Source of the DNA: CAUPWF01 sp036656615
Lineage (GTDB): Bacteria > Bacillota > Clostridia > Lachnospirales > Lachnospiraceae
DNA length: 64,000 nucleotides
Reading direction: 5' to 3'
NCBI GenBank assembly: GCA_036656615.1
Contig: JAVXHY010000008.1
Coordinates: 1 to 64,000 of the forward strand
Shown: in pieces, positions 7,503-15,532 of the stretch
How positions within the stretch are numbered: position 1 is the stretch's first letter
Layout of the letters: the number at the start of each line of letters is the position of its first letter
Notes under the pieces: model-generated
What the model saw: the letters and a program-made list of their open reading frames with translations, nothing else
Told to the model about the DNA's origin: nothing
The model's database searches: none
Translations under genes and position numbers: made by a program

Positions 7503-8378
7503 ATGGACGTTATTATGATTTTAAGAATCGTGCTAGGTATTTTTGTGTTATGTTCAGCTTTTTATTTTATTAAAGACTGTTTAGCACACAAAGAGGATTT
7601 CACAAAGGAAAAGATAGTTCCTTTGGCTATCATCGGTGTAATCACTAACTTACTCGACACTTGGGGAATTGGTAGCTATGCAACGACACAGGCAGGCTTC
7701 AAATTTACAAAATCCAGTCGTGACGAAATTATGCCAGGTACTTTGAATGTTGGTGATACTTTCCCTGTAACATTAGAAGCTTTATTATTCTTTGGTTTTG
7801 TTGATATCAGTCCAATAACATTAGTATTGATGCTTGTAGGCGCAGTAGCAGGTGCTTTGGTTGGAGCTGGTATTGTTTGTAAATGGAATGTTAAATATGT
7901 ACGTATCGGATTAGGTATTGGTTTGTTTGTACTTGCAATTGTATTAGCTTGTAAAACAGCCGGCGTTGGACCTTTTGGACTAGTAGGAACCGCAACAGGA
8001 TTAACAGGAATCAAATTAGTAATCGGTGTTGTTGTCAACTTCTTCTTGGGCGCTCTTATGATGATTGGTGTTGGTTTATATGCTCCTTGTATGGCACTTG
8101 TAAGTGCACTTGGAATGAACGTTTCTACTGCATTCCCAATCATGATGGGATCTTGTGCTTTCCTAATGAATGCAGCTTGTTTCAAATTCATTAAAGAAGG
8201 AAAGTATGATAGAAAAGCAGCTCTTTGCTTAGCAGTATTTGGTTGTGTTGGTGTAGTTATTGCTTACAAAGTAGCATGTATGTTCTCTTTAACTGTTTTA
8301 ACATACGTAATCTGCTGTGTAATGGTTTACACTTCAATTATATTCTTCAAGGATGCTTTCAAAGCACCAGCAGCTTAG
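7503..8378 (+). CDS. TauE/SafE (TSUP) family membrane permease
   Basis: The product is 291 residues, very hydrophobic, with about eight membrane segments arranged as two related halves. The first half carries the TSUP-like segment ITNLLDTWGIGSYATTQA near residue 48, and the second half has GLYAPCMALVSALGMN. TSUP proteins move sulfur-containing or organic anions; the substrate here cannot be read. It has its own strong promoter and terminator, so it is monocistronic. It neighbours the proline reductase genes only across a convergent gene, so a link to that pathway is a guess. Confidence 0.75.
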   Translation: MDVIMILRIVLGIFVLCSAFYFIKDCLAHKEDFTKEKIVPLAIIGVITNLLDTWGIGSYATTQAGFKFTKSSRDEIMPGTLNVGDTFPVTLEALLFFGFVDISPITLVLMLVGAVAGALVGAGIVCKWNVKYVRIGLGIGLFVLAIVLACKTAGVGPFGLVGTATGLTGIKLVIGVVVNFFLGALMMIGVGLYAPCMALVSALGMNVSTAFPIMMGSCAFLMNAACFKFIKEGKYDRKAALCLAVFGCVGVVIAYKVACMFSLTVLTYVICCVMVYTSIIFFKDAFKAPAA

Positions 8379-8401
8379 TAAACATTATTTCTATTAATTA
8401 C

Positions 8402-8455
8402 AAGGAGCTGTTGCACCGTCGGTTACAAAACCGAAAGTGCAACAGCTCCTTTTAC
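8402..8455 (+). terminator. intrinsic terminator after the permease gene
   Basis: A perfect 15-bp stem (8402-8416 with 8437-8451) is followed by a T-rich run. It lies 24 bases after the stop codon at 8378 and can also act on the convergent gene ending at 8473. Confidence 0.9.
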
Positions 8456-8472
8456 TATATAAAAGAGGATGA

Positions 8473-9093
8473 TTAATCCTCTTTCTTATTCTCTTTTTTA
8501 GCGGCCATCTTCTTTTCATGTTCTTCATTAACCACATCCCGGGCAAGATTGAAATTCTCTAGCTTCTGTTTCCATGTTAGTTTTGTCAGAATCATGATCT
8601 TTCCAGTTTTACCATGTATAAATTCAGCAAAGTCTAAGTTATTACCTAGCTTAAAATCTCTATATGGCAGAAGAAATAGCTCATCATTTACACTTATATA
8701 ATAATTTTTGTTGTCTTTGAAACTTTGAACAATATCTCCGTATTTATATGATACCGCTTCTCCTCCTCTCGGGTTTGCAACAGTGAAGCCACTTTGACCA
8801 AATATAAATTCCATTTCTGATTGATTTTTATAATTATCATCCGTTTTCATTAATTTCCTGAGACCTATTTTATGTCTGGTAAAAGCAAATAGAAGAATTG
8901 CCAATCCAACGCCTCCACAACCTATCATACCTACAGGTCTGTCCTTTAGGAACATGGCCAATAATAAAAAACCACCGGCGATTACACAAAATCGATAAGT
9001 AGCCTTGGGACTTTTTATTCTACATGTAAACTTTACAAAATCTTCCAACGCTTCCTTGGTATGTTTTGTAACAACTTTGTACTTCGCTGTCAT
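8473..9093 (-). CDS. YcxB-like membrane protein, unknown function
   Basis: The product has about 206 residues from the ATG at 9091-9093, which follows AAGAAGGG at a workable distance; a TTG 24 codons earlier has no such site and is not preferred. Two membrane segments lie near residues 35-75 (RFCVIAGGFLLLAMFL, MIGCGGVGLAILLFAF), followed by a soluble region with the pattern YGDIVQSFKDNKNYYISVNDELFLLPYRDF, which resembles the YcxB-like domain. The C terminus is rich in Lys and Glu. It sits between the permease and prdE; no role can be assigned. Confidence 0.55.
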   Translation of the reverse strand: MTAKYKVVTKHTKEALEDFVKFTCRIKSPKATYRFCVIAGGFLLLAMFLKDRPVGMIGCGGVGLAILLFAFTRHKIGLRKLMKTDDNYKNQSEMEFIFGQSGFTVANPRGGEAVSYKYGDIVQSFKDNKNYYISVNDELFLLPYRDFKLGNNLDFAEFIHGKTGKIMILTKLTWKQKLENFNLARDVVNEEHEKKMAAKKENKKED

Positions 9094-9221
9094 ATTTTCT
9101 TTTCCCTTCTTTCTTCTATACTTCTGGTATCTTACTTCTTTAAAATTAACACAAAACTGCGCCAACTAAATTATTTTATAATATAATCAGCCAACGCAGT
9201 TCATATGTCTCTAAGTTTCTC

Positions 9222-9707
9222 TTACTTGTTTTCATTCATATCTTTTTTACGCATTTTAAGTTTCAGCAAAGCCATAGCTTTTCTACAGTCAAGTGTAGTC
9301 ACATTGTTTTCACCAACCATATTGGTTTCTGTGCCATCTGCACTTTTATTAATATCAACGATATTGCCTTCTAAATATTCATTTGTTACAACAAACTGAG
9401 CAACCGTTCCACTAAAATTCAATCCTGTAGTTGGAATTCCTCGTATACCCAACTGTTCTACTGTATTGGTAAAGTCAACATCACTGTTGCCCCAACCATC
9501 AGATGAAATAATAACTCCATCTGCGCGCATAGATTCAGCCCATATTGCAGCTCTTGTTCCAACTAACATTTTCTCTTCATTTCCATCTGGGGTTCCAACA
9601 ATCAAAATACCCATAAGGTCTAAATCTGTATCATTAGATACCACATCCAATAATGGATCACGAAAATGATGTAATGATGTTTCTTTCGTTGATGGTCCTA
9701 TACCCAT
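9222..9707 (-). CDS. prdE: PrdE, homologue of the C-terminal part of PrdA
   Basis: The 161 residues align by eye along their length with PrdA downstream of its pyruvoyl cleavage site: GIGPSTKE here versus CIGPASKE in PrdA, then GTPDGNEEKMLVGTRAA versus GSPQINAEKFYVSRRVG. PrdE has Met-Gly where PrdA has Thr-Cys, so it cannot form a pyruvoyl group. It starts 12 bases after prdD stops. PrdD and PrdE are encoded in characterised prd clusters, but their exact roles are not settled; maturation or assembly of PrdA is a reasonable inference. Confidence 0.9.
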   Translation of the reverse strand: MGIGPSTKETSLHHFRDPLLDVVSNDTDLDLMGILIVGTPDGNEEKMLVGTRAAIWAESMRADGVIISSDGWGNSDVDFTNTVEQLGIRGIPTTGLNFSGTVAQFVVTNEYLEGNIVDINKSADGTETNMVGENNVTTLDCRKAMALLKLKMRKKDMNENK

Positions 9708-9719
9708 AACTATACCCTC

Positions 9720-10487
9720 CTACTGCATTGAGCGAATAATACCGTCACGATACTCATTTGGAGTAACAATAACTGGCATATTGCCTAAATCAATAATTGA
9801 ACGCCCACCGGCTACTCCCGAAGGCTCTTTTGCGAAAAGGTGTGTGTCATACATCGCGCCTTGTCCAGCTACCTGTTTAATAATCAAAACACGTTTCTTT
9901 CCTTCTCTTACAATATCATGATATTCATGGCGTTCTGTACAAGCCTCACCTTTGAATTTTTTAATCTTATCACGATATGTTTGTATAAATTGATCACACG
10001 CTCTATGGGCAGCTGTTGGCCCTGGTCTTTCCTGACCCATTCCTGCAGCCAGTGTAACATCAAAAGAGATAATGTAATCATTATCACCGGGTGTACCTGC
10101 TCTGTTTAAATAAAGTTTTTCTTGCATATTTCCTTCTGAAGATCCGAATTCATATGTAGGAATTCCATTCGTATCAACTCCGGTAAGGATTACGTACACT
10201 CCAGTAATCGTATGTGTAATTCCTTCACCAATATTTCCAAGAACCTTTGTAGATATAGGCACTATATCCATCATAGACTCTGTATAGCGATCATGGTCAC
10301 CTGGTTTGATTATTTGAATATCTATTTTTTCAATCAGTGGTTCTGACGCCACTAAACTTTCAATCATTTCCTTACTTACTAGCATTCTTCCATCTACAAA
10401 AATATCATTTTTTTCAGCCCACTCCACTTCATTTATGTGGTAGGCCTTTATAACAAGACGTCTTAAATCTTTTATCTTATCAGGCAT
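9720..10487 (-). CDS. prdD: PrdD, homologue of the beta-chain part of PrdA
   Basis: The 255 residues resemble the PrdA region just before its cleavage site: YEFGSSEGNMQEKLYLNRAG versus IGEFGSSEGYLDENIQWNRPG, QERPGPTAAHRACDQF versus ERRGPIAAHTAFDHI, and GQGAMYDTHLFAKEP versus GQGAMHDNFLLPVEP. It ends where PrdA would be cleaved, with prdE continuing the alignment. The N-terminal PrdA extension is absent. A strong terminator separates it from prdB, so it may be expressed at a lower level. Confidence 0.9.
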   Translation of the reverse strand: MPDKIKDLRRLVIKAYHINEVEWAEKNDIFVDGRMLVSKEMIESLVASEPLIEKIDIQIIKPGDHDRYTESMMDIVPISTKVLGNIGEGITHTITGVYVILTGVDTNGIPTYEFGSSEGNMQEKLYLNRAGTPGDNDYIISFDVTLAAGMGQERPGPTAAHRACDQFIQTYRDKIKKFKGEACTERHEYHDIVREGKKRVLIIKQVAGQGAMYDTHLFAKEPSGVAGGRSIIDLGNMPVIVTPNEYRDGIIRSMQ

Positions 10488-10561
10488 CTCTAATGCACCT
10501 CCAAGTTTTGCTTTTAATATATTATACTGTACAAATTTCCAGTATATTTTTACTTGTTCTT

Positions 10562-10595
10562 TTAAAAAAAGGGCAGATGAAAAACATCTGCCCTT
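10562..10595 (-). terminator. intrinsic terminator between prdB and prdD
   Basis: On the minus strand AAGGGCAGATG pairs with CATCTGCCCTT (11 bp, 5-base loop), followed by seven T residues. It lies 15 bases after the prdB stop and about 75 bases before the prdD start, so prdDE depends on read-through or a nearby promoter. Confidence 0.9.
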
Positions 10596-10610
10596 GGATA
10601 ATTAAAGGTT

Positions 10611-11336
10611 TTAAACCTTTGCTGCGTATTCGAAAGGCAATGGAACAATTTTTCCAGGTGTCTGGATTGCAACTAATTGTTCAAGTGTTGCTTTTACGAT
10701 AGCTGTTTGTTGTTCTACGTTGTTAGGAGCTCCAGCATTTGCACCCATAGGTACCAATGGGGCAACCGCACGAGGTGTTCCTGTTTGACGTACAACTGGT
10801 GGAAGTGCTGCAATAATAATTGTAGGTATTCCAGCTTCTTCAATTGCTCTCTGCACCAATACTGCAGAGCGGTGACAGGTTCCTCAGCCAGCTGTGAGGA
10901 GTACGCCATCGACATTTTCCTCTAAAAACATAGCTGCTACTTCTGGGCCTAATACATTTTTGAATTTTTCTTGGTTTCCACCACCACCCATGAATCCTGC
11001 ATGTACAGGAGCACAAGCTTTAATAAAGCCTTCTTTTGCTAATTCATGAATACGGTCGATTGGGAACATACAGTTAATGTCTTTATTAACATCACTGTTA
11101 TCATATCCACCATGTGATACCATTAATTCACTTGATTTCATTTTGTCTGTAACTTTTCTCCATGTGAAATCTCCAGCAAGATTAAATCTTTCCTGATCTT
11201 TATGGTGTACACCTGCAGCGGTCGCAAGAGCAATCGTCATATCTTTAAGCTCTTTTGTCACTGGTGTCCATACAGATGGTGGAGTAATAGGAACGAATAT
11301 TTCTGATTGCATTCCTTTAACTAATGTTAAACTCAT
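10611..11336 (-). CDS. prdB: D-proline reductase selenoprotein subunit PrdB (in-frame UGA = Sec151)
   Basis: PrdB carries the catalytic selenocysteine that, with the pyruvoyl subunit from PrdA, reductively opens D-proline to 5-aminovalerate in Stickland fermentation. Two open stretches (10887-11336 and 10611-10883) are joined in frame by a TGA at 10884-10886. The joined product is 241 residues with the motif LLTAG-U-GTCHRSAVLV, so Sec151 is followed by Cys154 as in the GrdB/PrdB family. A hairpin follows the UGA by 14 bases. Automatic callers would report two truncated genes. AAGGAGG precedes the ATG, and the gene begins just after the small ORF downstream of prdA. Confidence 0.96.
10849..10886 (-). 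promoter_or_regulatory. SECIS hairpin with the prdB UGA codon
   Basis: In the mRNA, UGA (10884-10886) is followed 14 bases later by a perfect stem CTCTGCA/TGCAGAG (10863-10869 with 10849-10855) and a seven-base loop GTATTGG. Position and size fit the bacterial SECIS element bound by SelB. The element is inside the coding sequence. Confidence 0.8.
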
Positions 11337-11338
11337 TG

Positions 11339-11623
11339 TTATACCTCCTTGTTATTGTGATTCTTTATGCGCATTTCTTCTTGTCGCTTGTTAGACGTGT
11401 CAAGGTTACTTACATATTTTTTATTGGCTTCTGGTCCCATCTGTTCCACAAAACTCATGTTCCATGCAACTTCCTGACCAACTATAATAGGATAATCCGT
11501 AATCAACATCCTCATTGGAATCTTTAAAAACCCCAGACGACCTTTAAGATCAATTCCTACACATCCATCATGTACCTCAATGATTACGCCTTCCATTCTA
11601 ATAATTTTATCGCCATATTTCAT
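11339..11623 (-). CDS. small conserved ORF of proline reductase clusters (CBO2463/CBO2479-like)
   Basis: The product is about 94 residues from the ATG at 11621-11623, which has AGGTG six bases upstream; an earlier GTG at 11632 is less likely. It begins MKYGDKIIRMEGVIIEVHDGCVGIDLKGRLGFLKIP, a small beta-rich fold, and ends in a charged tail. A small ORF in this place, between prdA and prdB, also occurs in other clostridial prd clusters as far as I recall. It is tightly spaced to both neighbours, so it is co-translated with the reductase. Its function is unknown. Confidence 0.75.
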   Translation of the reverse strand: MKYGDKIIRMEGVIIEVHDGCVGIDLKGRLGFLKIPMRMLITDYPIIVGQEVAWNMSFVEQMGPEANKKYVSNLDTSNKRQEEMRIKNHNNKEV

Positions 11624-11637
11624 ATTGTTCACCTGAT

Positions 11638-13479
11638 TTAGCTGTATTTTTCTTTTCTCTTCTCACTCATTGGTAAAGCTTGTTCGTTTTCTTCTAATGT
11701 AACTGATTTTCCTGTTACGCTAGAAATCAACTCAACATTGGTACTCTTAACGTTTGGATTCCATTTTTTCTCTGCTTTTTTAACTTCTTCTTCTACCATT
11801 GCTGCTTTTAACATAGCAAGTGCACGAACTGCATCTTCTGGGCAAAGTGTATTACAAGCAAGAACTTCGTTTTCGATACCAGCTTCTGATTTGTTGTTAT
11901 CTACCATGTGTGTCATGTACTTGTTACCTACAACAAGAGCACCTTGAACTGCACAGAAAGACATACCAACTACAGGAGTTCCTCTCATACCAATTTGTTC
12001 AATATGACTTGCAAAGTCGATATGGTTATTTCCAAAGCCTTCTGTTGTAACAAAAGCTCCATCAACATCCATGCCTTCTACGGTCATACCAACACGTCTT
12101 GATACATAGAATTTTTCTGCGTTAATCTGTGGACTACCAACAAAGATAACACCACAAAGGTCAACTTCTTCATCATGTAATACTTCAAGAACAAGTGGCT
12201 CTCTCCAGTAATGTCTAGACATTTCTTTTGATGCTGGTCCAATACATGTTAAAGCGTGAATACAACCATCTAATACTTCCAAAGGAGATACTACTACTGG
12301 AACATTTCCTAAATCAACATTAGGATGAGCACCAAGTACACCAATTGGTTCAACAGGTAACAAGAAGTTATCATGCATAGCGCCTTGTCCCATAATTTCT
12401 TTTACAATAACAACTTTTTTCTTACCAGGACGACGTACTTGATTTAATTCTTCTGTATCAACAACCATAGATTCATCAAGTTCTTTCATAGCTTCACGGA
12501 TTTCCTGTGTAATGTGATCAAATGCTGTATGAGCAGCAATTGGTCCACGTCTTTCCATGTTTGTCTTCTCTTGAATTGTAACTTGACCTTTGATAAAGAT
12601 TTCTCCCTTATCTGGGCATCCTGGTCTATTCCATTGAATATTTTCATCCAAATATCCTTCAGAAGAACCAAATTCACCAATCTGAACACCATTATCGTCA
12701 GTACCTGTCAACATCATAACAACGCCATCAAGAACTCTAGTTACTCCAGAACCTAATTCTGATTCGCCTTCTTTTGTTGCAATTGGTTGAACGTCCATAA
12801 CTGTTTCAGAATAAGTATGATATAAATCAGGTGTAATAATCTCTAATTTTAAATCATGAACTAATTCTTGTGATGCTACACTGTCTGCTTCAATTCCTTC
12901 ACGAAGATATAAAGTAGTTCCTTCGATCTTAGTTTCAGGTCCTCTTTTTACTTCAGTGATTTTGAAATGTTTTCTTGTCAAGCTTCTAACTACTTTTGCT
13001 TCCTGTTCAACAGCTGGTGCATTCATTGCTGCTGCAACGCTAGCTGGAACTTCTACTGCTGTAGCAGAACCGCTTCCAATCCCTAATGGCAATTCAATAT
13101 CAATATCTTTTCCTTTACCAATGTGGATTTTCAACACTCCTCCTGCAACCGATGTAGCACTTGCTACTGGTGCTGGTACTGCTACTGGTGCTACCTCTGC
13201 TGGTGCTTCCTCTGCTACCACTGGTGCTGCTGTAATACCTTCTAGTACATCTGCAGTTAATGGTGAAAGTGAATCACAAGTTTGAGTAAGTGTTGCACCT
13301 ATTACTTGTCCGATGGTTAAACAACCATCTAATTTTAATAACCCTGAATCTACTAAATCATCGAAGATTGTTGGATCTTCCAAGTTAGCAGCTTCGATTG
13401 TAAGTCCTGCTTCGGCTCTACAACATAATACTGCAGGGTCATTTGCATGTTCCTTCGCTGTTTCAGCTGTAATTGACAT
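11638..13479 (-). CDS. prdA: D-proline reductase proprotein PrdA (pyruvoyl precursor)
   Basis: PrdA is made as a proprotein and cut between Thr and Cys, leaving a pyruvoyl group on the smaller chain that binds the amine of D-proline. The 613-residue product has the site HALT-CIGPASKE with Thr411-Cys412 (Cys codon at 12244-12246), matching the cysteine-derived pyruvoyl of Clostridium sticklandii PrdA. An Ala/Val/Pro-rich linker near residues 80-110 separates an N-terminal domain from the core. The start at 13477-13479 follows AAGGAGG by eight bases; a 19-codon extension has no ribosome binding site. The 186-base leader to prdC carries two inverted repeats. Confidence 0.97.
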   Translation of the reverse strand: MSITAETAKEHANDPAVLCCRAEAGLTIEAANLEDPTIFDDLVDSGLLKLDGCLTIGQVIGATLTQTCDSLSPLTADVLEGITAAPVVAEEAPAEVAPVAVPAPVASATSVAGGVLKIHIGKGKDIDIELPLGIGSGSATAVEVPASVAAAMNAPAVEQEAKVVRSLTRKHFKITEVKRGPETKIEGTTLYLREGIEADSVASQELVHDLKLEIITPDLYHTYSETVMDVQPIATKEGESELGSGVTRVLDGVVMMLTGTDDNGVQIGEFGSSEGYLDENIQWNRPGCPDKGEIFIKGQVTIQEKTNMERRGPIAAHTAFDHITQEIREAMKELDESMVVDTEELNQVRRPGKKKVVIVKEIMGQGAMHDNFLLPVEPIGVLGAHPNVDLGNVPVVVSPLEVLDGCIHALTCIGPASKEMSRHYWREPLVLEVLHDEEVDLCGVIFVGSPQINAEKFYVSRRVGMTVEGMDVDGAFVTTEGFGNNHIDFASHIEQIGMRGTPVVGMSFCAVQGALVVGNKYMTHMVDNNKSEAGIENEVLACNTLCPEDAVRALAMLKAAMVEEEVKKAEKKWNPNVKSTNVELISSVTGKSVTLEENEQALPMSEKRKEKYS

Positions 13480-13506
13480 ATTGATTTCCCTCCTTATTTG
13501 TTTTAC

Positions 13507-13599
13507 ACGGATTATCCGTATTGCCTTATTGACCATTAGAAGCTCAATAAGTTTATATTTACAATCACTTTACTTCGCCACAGATACGGTGATATCTGT
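13507..13599. promoter_or_regulatory. inverted repeats in the prdC-prdA gap
   Basis: ACGGAT-T-ATCCGT (13507-13519) is a perfect palindrome about 28 bases before the prdA ATG. ACAGATA-N6-TATCTGT (13580-13599) is a second perfect inverted repeat. Neither is followed by a T-run, so they look like operators or mRNA structures rather than terminators. No sigma-54 type GG-N10-GC promoter was recognised here. Confidence 0.45.
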
Positions 13600-13665
13600 T
13601 GTAAAAAATCGGGGGTTCTTACCGGCTATGTAGTGATAGTAATACCAACATTTACTTAAAAAATA

Positions 13666-14982
13666 CTAAATATCCTGATCAACCTTTTTAGATACAGTTA
13701 AATGTCTGTATAATGGATGACCTATTGTTCTCATAACATGATCTGTCTGATGGAATACTTTCAAGCCCATCTTTGGCGCGGAACCCATAACAGTGTTAGA
13801 ACAATCTGAACAGTTACCAATAATAATATATTCACATTTATCTTTCTTAAATTGAATGCTGTTTTGAACTTGCCCTGGGCAATTTCCAGGTCTTTCACAT
13901 TTCAGTGAACCATTTTTCATTTCAGCAGCTTGCTTGCACTTTGCAATAGACTTAACTGTACCATTCATTTTAGCACAAATATCTCTCAAACGTGCTTCAT
14001 CTCCACTGCATGCACATATTAACAAGCCTACTGGAGCGCCTCCCAAATCAGGGAATTCTATTGTAACAAGTATTCCACCAGTTGTCTTTGTAATTGGTGC
14101 ATCTATAACAGTTGGTTTTCCAGTGAAAGCTCCACCCATAATGATTTCACCATATGCTCCATCAATACCACCTGCTCGTTGAATTAAATCTCCAACACTT
14201 GTTCCAATTGGTACATCCATAAATACATGTTCTTCATTTCCGCCAACAATCTTACCACGTACAGTAACATTTTTGCTGAAACAAGGTTTTTTATCATCAA
14301 TTGCTTCTGCAATTCTAGAGATCGTCTCACTATTAAGTACAATCGCATTTGCTGCTGAAGGCAATTGTGTTGGATCTAATTCAATACCCAAGCACTCTCT
14401 TACCACTGCACGTTCTTCACCCATTGGGTAAATGTCTGGCATTAAGAAAATTGAAATTGCCGGTTCATTTTTAATTGCTTCTTTAATAATTGAAATTGCT
14501 TTACTATTTTTCTTTTTGATTGCAAAAATTGCCTTTGCCGCATTTGAAATTTCCATAGCGTATTTGATTCCGCGAATGATTTTTTCTGGCTCTGTTTCAA
14601 TTTGAATAATGTTATGGCGAAGTCCCGGTTCACACTCTGCCGCATTAATCAAGATGTATCCACCACTTAAATCCGTTCCTAGTTTCACACCTGTTGGAAA
14701 TCCTGCGCCACCCATTCCTACAACTCCAGCAGCTTTGACCATTTCTAACTTACTGCCTTCTTCGATAGGAACAAACTCATCTTTTTGTTCTTCATCAGCC
14801 TTGATTATAATACGGTCTTCTTTTACTTCTTCCACTGTACCATAAACACCCGAGAAAATATTTGCTCCAAGTCCTGTAGGCGTAGCAAGCAACGTTCCCT
14901 TTTTCACTTTGTCACCAGCTTTTACAATTGCCGCACAAGGTGCACCTACGTGTTGTCTTAATAAAATTTGCAAATTATCCAT
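13666..14982 (-). CDS. prdC: PrdC, RnfC-like electron-transfer protein of proline reductase
   Basis: PrdC resembles RnfC/NqrF-type subunits and is thought to deliver electrons from NADH to the proline reductase. The 438 residues include a barrel-sandwich start (LLATPTGLGANIFSGVYGTV), GVVGMGGAGFPTGVKLG near residue 93, the flavin/NADH-region motif INAAECEPGLRHN, and a Cys-rich C terminus (ERPGNCPGQ, IIGNCSDCSNTVMGS). No in-frame UGA occurs, so this PrdC is not a selenoprotein. It lies upstream of prdA on the same strand, and tRNA-Sec lies just upstream of it. Confidence 0.93.
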   Translation of the reverse strand: MDNLQILLRQHVGAPCAAIVKAGDKVKKGTLLATPTGLGANIFSGVYGTVEEVKEDRIIIKADEEQKDEFVPIEEGSKLEMVKAAGVVGMGGAGFPTGVKLGTDLSGGYILINAAECEPGLRHNIIQIETEPEKIIRGIKYAMEISNAAKAIFAIKKKNSKAISIIKEAIKNEPAISIFLMPDIYPMGEERAVVRECLGIELDPTQLPSAANAIVLNSETISRIAEAIDDKKPCFSKNVTVRGKIVGGNEEHVFMDVPIGTSVGDLIQRAGGIDGAYGEIIMGGAFTGKPTVIDAPITKTTGGILVTIEFPDLGGAPVGLLICACSGDEARLRDICAKMNGTVKSIAKCKQAAEMKNGSLKCERPGNCPGQVQNSIQFKKDKCEYIIIGNCSDCSNTVMGSAPKMGLKVFHQTDHVMRTIGHPLYRHLTVSKKVDQDI

Positions 14983-15059
14983 GACATTCTCTTCTCCTTT
15001 TAAATTATATTATAAGTAAAAAGCTGAGCTCCCTCTGCTTACTTATTTATTTTACATAT

Positions 15060-15078
15060 ATAGGATTCGTCTATAAGT
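15060..15078 (-). promoter_or_regulatory. candidate operator upstream of prdC
   Basis: On the minus strand ACTTATAG-ACGAATC-CTATA lies about 77 bases before the prdC ATG, between it and tRNA-Sec. The same ACTTATAG-N7-CTAT pattern occurs before prdF (15473) and yedF (24869). The inner ATAG-N7-CTAT is palindromic, as expected for a dimeric regulator such as the TetR protein encoded at 16736. Confidence 0.55.
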
Positions 15079-15114
15079 TACATTTGTGACAAACCAGTCT
15101 ATTAATTAACATTT

Positions 15115-15212
15115 TGGCGGAAGTATGTGGGAATCGAACCCACCCAGGATGCTACTAACACCCTACACTAGTTTTGAAGACTAGGAGGCACACCAGTTAC
15201 CCATCTACTCCC
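15115..15212 (-). tRNA. selC: tRNA-Sec (anticodon UCA)
   Basis: The 98-base gene encodes its own CCA (15115-15117). The anticodon TCA at 15175-15177 lies in a TTCAA loop closed by CTAGT/ACTAG. The T arm is GTGGG-TTCGATT-CCCAC. The acceptor GGGAGTA pairs with TACTTCC and, with the next position, makes the extended acceptor of bacterial tRNA-Sec. A long variable arm and discriminator G are present. It sits between prdC and prdF, inside the locus that needs it, and appears to have its own promoter. Confidence 0.95.
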
Positions 15213-15235
15213 ATAGTAATTTCCTCACCTCATAT

Positions 15236-15264
15236 ACAATAACATAAGTATTTGTAGATTTCAA
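15236..15264 (-). promoter_or_regulatory. promoter of tRNA-Sec
   Basis: On the minus strand TTGAAA (15259-15264), a 17-base spacer and TATTGT (15236-15241) lie about 24 bases before the mature 5' end of the tRNA. Read-through could also supply prdC. Confidence 0.5.
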
Positions 15265-15311
15265 GGGTGTTTTGGTCTTTTTTAAAGTAATTTTATTTTA
15301 TCAAATTTTCA

Positions 15312-15340
15312 TTGACTTTTCAAGGGTTTTAAAGCATAAT
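15312..15340 (+). promoter_or_regulatory. promoter upstream of prdF
   Basis: TTGACT (15312-15317), 17 bases, CATAAT (15335-15340). It is followed at once by the perfect inverted repeat TATATAG-N8-CTATATA (15343-15364), a likely operator. The resulting leader would be about 185 bases; a second promoter nearer the gene is possible in the AT-rich stretch. Confidence 0.5.
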
Positions 15341-15472
15341 AATATATAGAATCTGTACTATATACTAGAATGCAGTCTAATCGTTATAGTTTTATCATTT
15401 ATCCGTTGGTTTTTAAAAAAACATCATAAAACTAATGCATTTTTATTCGTTTTAAAGGTGTTTTTATAAAAT

Positions 15473-15500
15473 ACTTATAGTTTATTCCTATAACTATAAG
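15473..15500 (+). promoter_or_regulatory. candidate operator upstream of prdF
   Basis: ACTTATAG-TTTATTC-CTATA (15473-15492) matches the elements before prdC and yedF. It is part of a larger inverted repeat CTTATAGTT-N9-AACTATAAG (15474-15500). It ends about 33 bases before the prdF ATG, just before the AAGGAGG site, where a bound repressor would block transcription. Confidence 0.55.
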
Positions 15501-15532
15501 AACAAAAAAATCTTAAGGAGGTATGGATTATT

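Noticed and set aside
7676..8191. 171-codon antisense ORF within the permease gene
   Set aside because: Antisense of a membrane-protein gene; Pro/Asn/Lys-rich composition with no known pattern.
9094..9165. TTG-initiated extension of the YcxB-like protein
   Set aside because: No ribosome binding site before the TTG, while the ATG at 9093 has one.
13666..14982. PrdC as a further selenoprotein
   Set aside because: The frame is continuous at 438 residues with no in-frame UGA.
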